A DNA stretch of 64,000 nt, taken from positions 23,339,759 to 23,403,758 of the forward strand of contig CAIIXF020000009.1 of assembly GCA_903813345.2 (NCBI GenBank), written 5' to 3'. The DNA comes from Owenia fusiformis. Its lineage: Eukaryota; Annelida; Polychaeta; Sabellida; Oweniidae. The translations under genes were made by a program, and so were the position numbers. This document shows, one piece after another, positions 10,188 through 22,100 of the stretch (position 1 is the first letter of the stretch; every line of letters begins with the position of its first letter). The notes beneath the pieces are model-generated. The model saw nothing but the letters and a program-made list of their open reading frames with translations, was not told where the DNA came from and did no database searches.

Positions 10188-13100
10188 ATGGGTGACCGGC
10201 TAAAACAATTGAAGGAAAAGTCCCAGAAAAGGAGGGAACTTCTGGCTATGCAGGTAATTGAAATACATACTATTTTTTTCAAGGCCTGTCTGCGTCGCTA
10301 ACATGCTAAATATAAGAGTTAGCTGACGTTTGGGAGTCTGACTTACCTTCTAAAGGTTAGAACCCGAATCTTAATGAAACTATATCACCTTTGTTGCGTC
10401 GATGATGATGCATAAACATAGCATTTGATAGAAATTAACGTAAATGCTTTTCCGACTTTTTCATTTTTCATCAATGTTGACTTTCGGGAAGGCGTTGTAG
10501 TTATCACGAAATAACGCATTGACCCTTGAACTTTACTTTGTTGACGTGTCAACCAAGCATGTCTGGTGTGAAAATTAAAATCCGCCAAGCTAAGTGAAGA
10601 AGTCAATATTAAAAATTACCAATTTCAAGTGAAGTACGCAACGAACGAAACTGCGTGATCTACACTCCCACTATTGGTCTGAATGAAATGCTACGTAGAA
10701 ATATGAGCCGTCTGCTGTATTAGTCGATTAATAGAGAAAGACCTGTTGGTGATGCTTTATAATTTAGACCAAAACATTGAAGAACAAACGAACCTGTAAA
10801 TCGTGAAAACAACGAACAAATATTCGGTTTTCACATATGTTCGGTAATTTTTCGTATTGAAACTTCCGGAACTTACAAGGAAATCATTCATTTTCTCGAT
10901 CCATGATTTACCTCTTGGATGTTGTGGCAAATGCTCCATGGTTGACGGAACAAAGGTGATATGGTTTCATTAAGATTCGGGTTCTAACCTTTAGAAGGTA
11001 AGTCAGACTCCCAAACGTCAGCTAACTCTTATATTTAGCATGTTAGCGACGCAGACAGGCCTTGAAAAAAATAGTAGGATGACATATAATCATGGACCTT
11101 TATCCTGTGCCAGGACGATTACAACATGGGAGAATTTTCTACGGTTCTTACACTAAAATACCTACTTCAATAGATTCCTGGGTATTTTAGCATTCTTTTC
11201 GTGTAGTTGAATCTACAATTATCTTGGTCTATCGGCAGAACAAAGAAATTTTCGTTTTTTATTACAATATTTGCATGTAATATTTAACTTATTTCAACCT
11301 TCAAATTCCTCCATTTATTGGTACTTCCAGGCCACTTCCGGGTCAGTCAAACGGGGAGTCCCCTTTTAAATCCAACCGCCATCTTGAAAAGTGATGGAAT
11401 CTCTCTCGATGAAAAAGAAAACTGTTCCCATTCTGCCGATAAACCCAGATAATTTTGGATTCAACTACACAAAAAGAATGCTAAAATACCCAGGAATCTA
11501 TTGAAGTAGGTATCTTAAGTGAAAGAGGCAAAGAAAATTCTCCCATGTTGTAATCGTACAGGCAAAAGATTGAGACGTTCTCAGGACTAAAATCCTACGG
11601 GATAAATGAACCTCTATCCTCGAGGATATAACATTGATTCTAATTTTGTCAGGTCTTGGTTTAGGATTAGAGTAGCCTCTTTGTAGTAGGTAATCTTTTA
11701 TTTGATGTAACGACATTGGAAGCAAGTTACCTCACATTACCTTCTTCTAAGGCCACTATATTGTGGCCTTCTTCTGTTAAAGCCTGATATGGCCGTGAAA
11801 ATGTTCATGTTCTTGAATGCGATTAGAATTATAGTTAGTGGAAATGAATTATGAGTTAAGTATTAGTAGTAGTCTAGATTTACATATTTAAGGTAAATAA
11901 ATGATGAAATTTTTCATGACAGTATTCTCTTGCTACTAAATGTCATTTAATATAACCATTGTCACAGTCATATTGTGCTTTAACTTTACCACAGTCATGA
12001 CAGGCCTTGCAACCATTGTCACGGTCATATCAGGCTTTAACATTACCATGGTCATGACTCACTGGCCTTGGAATATAGTATAGCATTGTCACGGTCATAT
12101 CAGACTTTAACATTACCACAGTCATGACAGGCCTTGGAATATAGTATAGCATTGGCATGGTCATATCAGGCTTTAAATTACCATGATCATGACAGGCCTT
12201 GCAATATAATATAGCATTGTCACGGTTATACTAGGCTTTCATGATAACACTACCATGGTCATGGCAGGATCCTTGCGAAACTTAAAAACACTTATAACAT
12301 TGTGATGGTTGTGCCAGGAATAAGTCTTGCAACAGATATGGTCTCGGTTATCTTGGTCCACCACTATAGTCGTTGTCTATATGATTACATTATGGGAACA
12401 TTTTCCACGCCTTATACAGTAAGATGACCATTAATACATTCCTGAGTATTTTTAGGATTCTTTTTTATGTAGTTGAATTCCCAATCGTACATCTTGGGTT
12501 TATCAGCAGAACGAGGAAATTTTCATTTTTCATCGAGAAAGATAGCACCTCCTTTGAAGGGGAATCCCCATAATAACATTCAGGTCTGATGCTGCAGAGC
12601 CTGGATGTTCCAATAGATGGAGGAATTTTGACAGTTGAAAAACTGTAAATTAAATAACACCGAAAAATTGCTATTAAAAACGAAAATTTCTTCATTATGG
12701 CCATGGGCTTTCAACTATTATAATTGAAAGCCCATGTTATGGCCCAACAAAAACAAATAAAAACAAGTGATAACGTCTATTTATTCAGCTATATAGTAGA
12801 TAAATAATTCAGGTACAGCAATTGTTGTATTATTAATATTATTAAACCAAATACTAAGTAAATATTTCATGCTATGGAGGGCAATTACCTGTTCATCTTT
12901 CAATGATTTTTGCAAAAATCATTGAAAGTGCAACAGGTATTGCCCGAACATAGAATGAAATATACAAATGTACAAATAGAGTACAAAGAGAGGCCAGCTT
13001 GGAACTAGGTAACTGTATCTGTATCCTATTATAAGAACTACCAACATTTATTTTTTCAGATGGGTGTGTCTAATTCTAAAGATCTGAGTACAGTTATTAG

Positions 13101-16100
13101 TAGCAAGAAGGAACAACAAGAGAAAGTGGAAGCATCCAAGAAGAGAGCAGCACTATTGTGAGTACACACATTGAGTTCACATATTTAGACTTTTTCATGT
13201 GTCTCATATGAGAAATGGACAGTGACACCTGTCTAAATCTCTCTAATCTGAACACCTCTCTCTCAAAATTCACTCTTCTGTCCCAATTTCTTACACTCCC
13301 ATTGACTTTCATGTTGTAAACCTTGAAATATGAAGTCCTGCAATTCCAACCGCTTTTCATTAATGCCAGAGTTATTTGATCAGGCCAAACAAAAATATAT
13401 GTCTGTTTCCTGCTCCATGTATTTTCAGATTAGGGTAGGTAGGTAGGAGGATTATTTTATTTTTCATTAAAATTTTACTCAATTTTTTTTAGGGTAGGTC
13501 AGTCAGAAAAATATTTTATCTTATGTTTTTTGTCATCTCTTCGTTTTGTCATTTGCTCTTAACTGCCATGAGACCTTAATTCATCATGCAATCTATAATC
13601 ATTTGATCCGTACTTACTTAAAACCTTCAGATATTGAACTAAATAAACAACTTGGTCAGGGTTCGAACTTAACTTTCTCACCTGGTATTGAAAATTGTTA
13701 CGTAAGATTTTTTCTAGGTAACTAAATACCGAAGTAAGGTAGTTGTTATTATCGCTTGAAATTGTTATTATCGAGACAAAACAAAGTTTTCCTTTACACT
13801 AGGCCTATATAATAATAAACAAGTCTATTGATCTGTTGATCTATTATCAATTTTATTCCACCATAACATTCGAAACTTCTGGATAAAGGCCTTCATGGAC
13901 ATCAAATATCAGTATATTTAGCACTGGATCAGCAGAGGTTACAAAGTTGTCATCATATTAATATATGCCTCAAAAATATAATTTTTCTGACTCTAAAATA
14001 AACAGAATCAGCTTTAGAAGACCTTAGAAGAATATTTTTAATTCAATGAAACAATTCAGAGAAAACTTGTCTCTGTGAGAACATAACATTTTCATCTGGT
14101 ACATTGGAATTCCCTCTCCCAGAGTATCATTGATGCCACGTCAGTTTCCCACTTCAAAACCCTCCTGGACAAGGCATGGTACTCAGATCTTTACAAATAG
14201 CCACTTACTAGTGAGCAATAATCAGTTCCCTACCCTAAATTCAGTTTTAATTTTAATAGATCAGATGGGAGAACATTACAGGGTATAAAGCCTCCACCCC
14301 TCCTAAACTTGATAATGATGATGATAAGTCATGTGATCAGATCAAACTATAATAGACCAATCATGTGGTCTAAACATTCAAATTCAAATTTCCCACTATA
14401 AACATTCCTAAGTGAAAGGTCAGGCTGATTTATGCAAATAGCTGTTATGTTTTCGGGTTTCCCTCCCCAAGATTTTATTTTTCTTATTTCAAATCTGCAT
14501 GGTAAAATGGGAATTGCAAATTTTATTGAAGGGGGTGAAACCCGAAACCAAGTTAGCACTTAGTGTTATAGATGTCTCCCTAGCAATTGCTAGACCCCTC
14601 TGGGAGTTGATTGAGGGCCTCTATTTTGAAGAGCAAAAATGGCGAACTTTTCAAGAAAACAAACAATATTTCCTGTGTTTCAAGTGTTTTGGGGGCCCTA
14701 ACGATAATATTACTGCAAATGTTCCAGGGTATGAGCAATATGGACACCTGGGCCTGATGTGAGTAAAACATTTCAGAAGGAAATGTATTGTTTCAATCGA
14801 GTAAGGCCAGAGATAGAATATTTTATTTTTCAGTGTACTAAAAAATGTCTTAGGGTCGGGGGTTCAAACTAGGGTCGGTCGGGGTTCCGGAAACGGACAT
14901 ATATTTTTGTTTGGCCTCAACAGAATTAGTGACATATTGTTAGCCTCCAACTTTTTGTGGATGGTGTTCAGTGGTTAATATTTGGAGTCTGTAACAGCAT
15001 TCAACAGTCGGCATCTGTAACAAATGCCAGGTGGTGACATTTGGCATGACTTTTTTTTTTAAATTTTTTTATTTCAAAGAAAGAACATGTTATTAAGCAT
15101 TAAAGCAAACATGTTAAAGCCATTTTGCATGTTACTGCCTTGTTCAGGTTTTACAATAATACTTCAAAAATGAAATAAAGGGTGAAACTAAATAATGTTC
15201 AATGACACAACATATTCTGATACTCATACCATCTTTACCTTGCAAAGAATGCTAAGTAACTGAATGAAGGTTGTGATTTCTAATGATTGAAATTATATAT
15301 CCTTGAATTTAGGGATGATGAGCCCAACAAAAAGCTTATGAAGGAGGATGATGATGAGGGTCCTGTAGACACAAGTAAAGGCATCGACCCCAAGTCAGTC
15401 CTGCCAGAGGTAAAGCATTTTTTTGAGAAATTTTGGAGAACTGTTCACATAATTTACTGCATAAAATGTTTGTTACATAGTTTTCTATTGTACCATCTTA
15501 TGCCATACAATGCATGCAATCATGTAGAGTTCTGTCAAAACTGAACAAATCTGTTTCTGTTAATATATCACAATTAAGATGGGGCCCTACATATTTATCT
15601 TTTTGACCAAGTGACCAAGCTTTTCTCCCTGTTTACTTAGAATCTGTCAAAATAAAGTAAAATCTTGAAAAAGGTGAGAAAAAGATTTAATTTTTGGATG
15701 ACCACATGAGCACTGCTATTTAATAAACCAAAGGCCCTAATGATTCTCTTGTTTAAGAGGAGTTGCATGTGATGTTATGACAGTACTGTTGTATTTTCAC
15801 TTTCAGAATGAGAGAGATATCTACAGTGAGAGGGATCAAATCTACAAAGATTCCAGCACATTTCTCAAGGTAACATTTTACATATAATGTATTAGATTCC
15901 GATGTCTCAGCCTCTGCATTTGTATTTTTTAGTATATATTTTTAAAGTAGTTTTTTACCCTGCATCTCAAGGTAACATACTACATGTATTAGTATTAGAT
16001 TCTGATGTCTCAGTCTCTGCATTTGTAGTTTCTAGTATATATTTTTACAGTAGTTTTTTACCCTGCATCTCAAGGTAACATACTACATGTATTAGTATTA

Positions 16101-19100
16101 GATTCTGATGTCTCAGTCTCTGCATTTATAGTTACTAGTATATATTTTTACAGTAGTTTTTTACCCTGCACTCAGTTTTAAAGTATAAGTATTATAAATA
16201 TGGAAACTGTCTCTGTCTGTTTCATTTGATCCATAATCAAAATTGTGAGTTGAAAGGCAGAATCGGGTGTCAATCTGATGTTTCCAAAATCGGATTGCTT
16301 ATAAAATCCTTTTACTCCATAAAACCTTTTTTTCGATATACTAGTAAGTAGAAATTGTGAAATAGTTTCTGTTTTTTTTCAACATCAGTCAGTAACACCT
16401 GCCTAATCTTCTACTTATTGATATTTTATTGAAAATATACACCTGTAGCATGAATCTGTTCTAAGCCCTATCAATCCCTTCCAATGAATTCTGCATTTGA
16501 AAAAATGACCATCGTAACATTTTCTTTAACTGATGTTCACAGGGAACCCAGAGTGCCAATCCTCACAATGACTATTGTCAGAACTTTGTGGATACTGGAG
16601 AGAGACCTCAGAATTATATCAGGGATGTAGGTATGTAGATTACTGCCTTGTCAGTTGATACTTTTAAATAATACTTTTTTGTTTTTATTTCATCACCACA
16701 AGTGGTGACATATGTTATATGGTCTCCAACTTTTTTTGTGGATGATGTTTGGTGATTGGTAGTCAGCATTCGGCATCAGTAACAAATGGCAGGTGGTAAC
16801 ATTTTTCATATTGCTTTGTCTGTCCTTGTTTTATCCATGAAGTAGTAGAATCCAATGATAGCATATGTGAGATTATTTTTGAAAATTAGATATGTAAGTA
16901 TTAGTATCCTTATGATGGAAGCAATAAACATTTTTATTTATTTTTTATTTTAAAGATTCCTGTTTTTTTAGGTTTTAATTTTGTCTTGTAGTCAGTCTTC
17001 CATTTTGGTTTCTGTGCCATCATACATTGAGTTTTAAACTAAATTTCAATTATTGACTATTAGAGAAAAAACAATCCAATATTACTTATATGTTTGTAGG
17101 CTTGGCTAACAGGTTTGAAGAATATCCAAAGCTGAGAGAACTTATCAGGTTAAAAGATGAACTCATTGCAACCACAAATACACCTCCGATGTAAGTACAG
17201 AGAAACACATCTATTATCTCATGTTAGAGAAACACTCCCCAAATGTAAATACAAAGAAACACTCAAATTTCAGTTAGAGAAACACTCTTCCAATATGAAT
17301 ATGAAGAAACATCTCAATGTATGTGCAAAGAAACACTCACCAATATTGATAACACTCAATAGTCAAGTATCAAAAATTCAAGAGAGATGTAATGATGCAA
17401 ACTGCACTAGAACTTAAGCTCATGAATTTCTCATATTGACATAACAAACATTGATTTGAACTGAAATTCAAAATTACAAAATAATGCGTAATTCTTGCAG
17501 GTACTTAAAGTGTGATCTCCAAAACTTTGATCTTCAAGACCTTGATGCAAGGTTTGACGTCATTCACATTGATCCACCTCTAGAGGAGTATGCAAGGACC
17601 AATGGCGCCATCTATGATAAATACTGGAGCTGGGAAGAGGTATGTTTCAGTTTGCATTTATACAAATGCCAAAAGTTGAATTTACACAACACTCCTAAGA
17701 GCTCTACATTTTTAGAGATAAAAGCAGTTAAGATTGTTTTGTAAATCAACATTTTCTCAAGAGTTTTTTCTTTTTTTTTCTAAATTTTTATTTCGTAAAA
17801 TAAATTACAGGAGTTCTGATGTTATCTCAAGTTCTTGGCTATAGAGCTCTCAGCCAAAATGTTGCTAGTCATAGAGAGACATCTTGAAATGTAAGATGTT
17901 TACCATCGGATTTATATGTATCACACTAAATGAAATTTCATTGTATAACCTCAAAATCTGCTATTGGTATTTATGGTTGTTTTTCAGATAATGGGTTTGG
18001 AAATAGAAAAGATAGCAGCTCAGAGGTCATTCATCTGGATATGGTGTGGACATGGAGAAGGCCTTGACTGGGGAAGGAAGGTAAGCTAAACAACAATTAC
18101 ATGTCACTCATTGTTTCAATTGTGATTCTGATCAACATGTCACTCAACATTTCATTGGCAGTGATGATTAACTTTCATTTCATTAACATTCATTGTTTCA
18201 TTGGTAAATCAAGATTCACTTGTCACTCATAGTTTCATTGGTAAATGATGATATACATATCATTCAACATTTCATTGGTAAATAATGATTAACTTGTCAT
18301 TCCTTGATTCCTTGATAAATACTGATAAACTTGTCACTTATGTCACACTGGTAAATGATTACTTGTCACTCTTAGTTTCATTGGTAAATGATGATAAACA
18401 TGTCACCCATAGTTTCATTGCTGAATGATGATGAACATGTCAACCAATGTTTCATTGGTGAATGATGATAAACATGTCACCCATAGTTTCATTGCTGATT
18501 GATGATAAACATGTCACCCAATGTTTCATTGGTGAATGATGATAAACATGTCACCCAATGTTTCATTTGTAAATGATGATAAACATGTCACCCAATGTTT
18601 CATTGGTGAATGATGATAAACATGTCACCCAATGTTTCATTGGTGAATGATGATAAATATGTCACCCAATGTTTCATTGGTGAATGATGATAAACATGTC
18701 ACCCATAGTTTCATTGGTGAATGATGATAAACATGTCACCCAATGTTTCATTGGTGAATGATGATGAACATGTCACCCTATGTTTCATTGGTGAATGATG
18801 ATAAACATGTCACCCAATGTTTCATTGGTGAATAATGATAAACATGTCACCCATAGTTTCATTGGTGATGAGAAACATGTCACTCATGGATGTTTAACTC
18901 CTTTGAGAAATACAAATTGTTCCCATTATATTATATCTACTTCTTAAATTAAGTCAGTATTTTTCAAAAAGTATGTTGATGAGTTAATTTACCAGTTAAT
19001 TTCACAGAGTCTTAGTTATCATGATACCTTTCTCAAGAGACAATGCAGTTGTCTAAAGTCAGTTGTACTATCTATCATTCCATGTTCCTTTTGAGGAATA

Positions 19101-22100
19101 ATCCTTCAGTGGTGACTTGGATAATTATGAAAACTGCTTCGTCACACATTCAGAAACATATGGTCATCCTTGACAAGTTGCACTCTTATTCTACTTATAG
19201 AACATTTCATACCTCCCCAAAACATGTTCTCATTAGCTGTGTTAAAGTTAGCATTTGTACAATTCTTGTACCACCATCCACCTTGGCTGGCACATGCATC
19301 TTCTGTGTGATTTTCATGTGTCAGAAATCTCGACCCATTTATAATGGCATCATCCATGTCATCGTCATTTTTGATTACAGAGCCAATAGTCAGTTGATAA
19401 TAGTTTTGTTTGCTATCAACTAAAAACCCGCTGTAATGTATTCGCTTCAGTTTAGTTTTTTCACAGCCGGATCTAACATTAGAGTTTTCACAGCCAAATC
19501 TAACAGAATAGTTCCGACTGTGTGTAAGAGTGTGGAGATTCTCATTTCCTATCCAATAATAAACTTTACGGCCAGAGGTATGATCGTCTTTGAAGCCATT
19601 TTGATATTGATCCCATGTCCCTTTCTGAAAGTCAAAACTGCTTAATCTGTCGTGATATTGGATATATGTACGATATAAGTCGTGTTTAGAACACAGAACA
19701 GAAAAGGGGGGTTTACTTGTGTCTGGCTGAATTTTGTAATATTTGATTATGTCTTTTTGTTCAATATCTTCACAATCACGTGGATATTTTATAGGTTCTT
19801 CCGTATATAATGTCCACAAAGCACGACTTTTCACTTTGGTATCATACTTATACAGAGGCTGCTTGGAGAGAAGTTGACAAGTTCCATTTCTTGTGTTGAA
19901 ATTCACAGCAATACAACTTTTAGTGCCCAAATTAGCCTCTTTTTGACAAGTAGACAAACATTGCACCGCAGCTATTTCCATGTCGTAGGCAGCCATTGAC
20001 ATAACTGATGTTGCAATGGGAGATTGCTCATACATGTAGCCAATCTTATGATAGTATTTAGTTGAGTATCCAACATTGTTAAATGTACCTCTGCTGTTTG
20101 TACTTCTGTTGTTTGTACCTCTGTTGTTTGTACCTCTGTTGTTTGTACCTCTGTTGTTTGTACCTCTGTTGTTTCTACCTCTGTTGTTTGTACCTCTGTT
20201 GTTTGTACTAGCTGTACCGCAAATCTTTGCAATAATAAGATATGCAATTAAAACAATAACACCCCTCATTATTTTCTGAAGCAAATACAAGAAGATATCG
20301 AAGTAATTTCCTCTCAAACTGATCTGAACTATTTTATTCTGGGATTTTAGTACAAAGTACTGTGAAAAAGATATTTCACAACTCTAATTATTGAAAACCT
20401 ATATTTGCATATTACTAAAAAAATCATAAAGTGCCAAAGAGATGATAAACACCAACAGCATTCATAAATTATTCATAGTAATGGATAATGAAAACAAAGT
20501 ACAAAGCCGTAAAGACCCAAGAGAAATATTTTTATTTGTCAATTTGTTAATGATATGAACATCCTAAATTACTTGATTAAATCTGCTAGTATGTTATTTG
20601 TCTGTTTCAGTGTAAGTTATAAAATATTGGTTTTTGTGATGTCATTGAGACAAGCTATTTCTGATAAAAGCTACATCACTTGTGAAACTAGACAACAAAT
20701 TATTAATTTAAGGATTTAAGCCTTGGACTCAGTGTATTGTGTGCTGAACCATTCCATGAAGATGTTGTTTTCAAATCTTTGCACAACTGGGCAGCGGGAA
20801 TGCAAAGTTAAGGAAACAACATCTGAGTGGAATGAAGCAGCCACAATGCATTGAGTCTTGGGCTTAAACTCTTTTCACACATTGCAAAATATTTTCTACC
20901 AATGTCACTTAAAATATACAAAAATAACAAAAAGAACATATTTTCGAGGGAACTTTTTGCAAACCTTGCATGTGTTATTGATTACTTCATGCACTGTTGT
21001 AGATCTGTGAAATACTGTGTTCGGATTGGCTGGAATCAGACACACCTTGCCTTGCTATGTGTGAATGAATAATAACCTTGGCCCCTCTTATCTATTGCTT
21101 GCAATGTAGTGATTGTGTTTAATCATGATGTAACTATGTTACTTTGATAATCACTTTGTTACTATGGTAATCATTCTGTATGGTCTTATCGTGTTTTCAA
21201 ACCAGAAAGTACATACAGTCAAACCTGTCTGATGGAAAACCTATGAACAAGGAATGCTTTTCAAAAGAACAAAAATTTTTTTTTTTCATTGACTTACATG
21301 TTAACGGACCCTCTCTGTAGGGAAAACCTTTGGACAGGGAACAAGGAACACTATTTTGGGGCAAATTAGGAAAATTCACCTGTGAACAAGGAATATGGAA
21401 TATTGGTGACACTGTATATTCCATTATTATTCAGAGGTGTGAAAGTCTTAAAGTGCCCGATAAAGTATAAAATGCGCATGCGTCCAGGTGTTGATAAACT
21501 ATAAATAGCGAAAACCCAGGGTTTGTCACCACAAGGTAAGCCAGGACGTGTTGAGAGAACAGCTAGTGTTGATATTGAATTTATATGTAGCCAGATAAGT
21601 TTCCTTATTGAAATTACATATGGTTATTAGCAATACTTTGTAGGTGCTAAATAATAAAATATTTAGAGTATATATGAGAGAAATTGGTCATTTCGAACCT
21701 GTTGAAAAGTTTGTGGCTCTCGGCTACACCGGGGAATTTACTTCCATGAGTACACACATAAATGTGGGGTTCCCCAAGAGGTACGCGACAAGGTGACCCG
21801 GCATCAAATGTGCGACTAAATGCTACTATCGAGAAGATGATGTAACGAATACGACAATAAGTTATTGCATGTGACAATTCCGAGCCTTCATTTCACTGAA
21901 GTATTTTGAAGTGAAAATAGGATTTTTGTTTTGATACATGGATTCAGATGAACGTAACTTTATTCTGACAACTAATCAAAACTGAACAGAATTGATTGTA
22001 CGTAACAGACAATTTATTGTTTTACAATGTTTTGATTGGCTAAACGAATGAAACCAACAAATTATGACATGTAAAATGACAATTTTGAAATGTAAAATTT

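Noticed and set aside
17157-17744. Two 86-codon frames around METTL14 exons 6 and 7
   Set aside because: They read from METTL14 exons into repeats or introns, passing the donors at 17191 and 17640.
18097-18890. CRISPR-like array
   Set aside because: Units are contiguous with no unique spacers, and the genome is eukaryotic.
19043-19423. 126-codon + strand frame
   Set aside because: Antisense shadow of the fibrinogen-related gene, whose minus-strand frame has clear domains.
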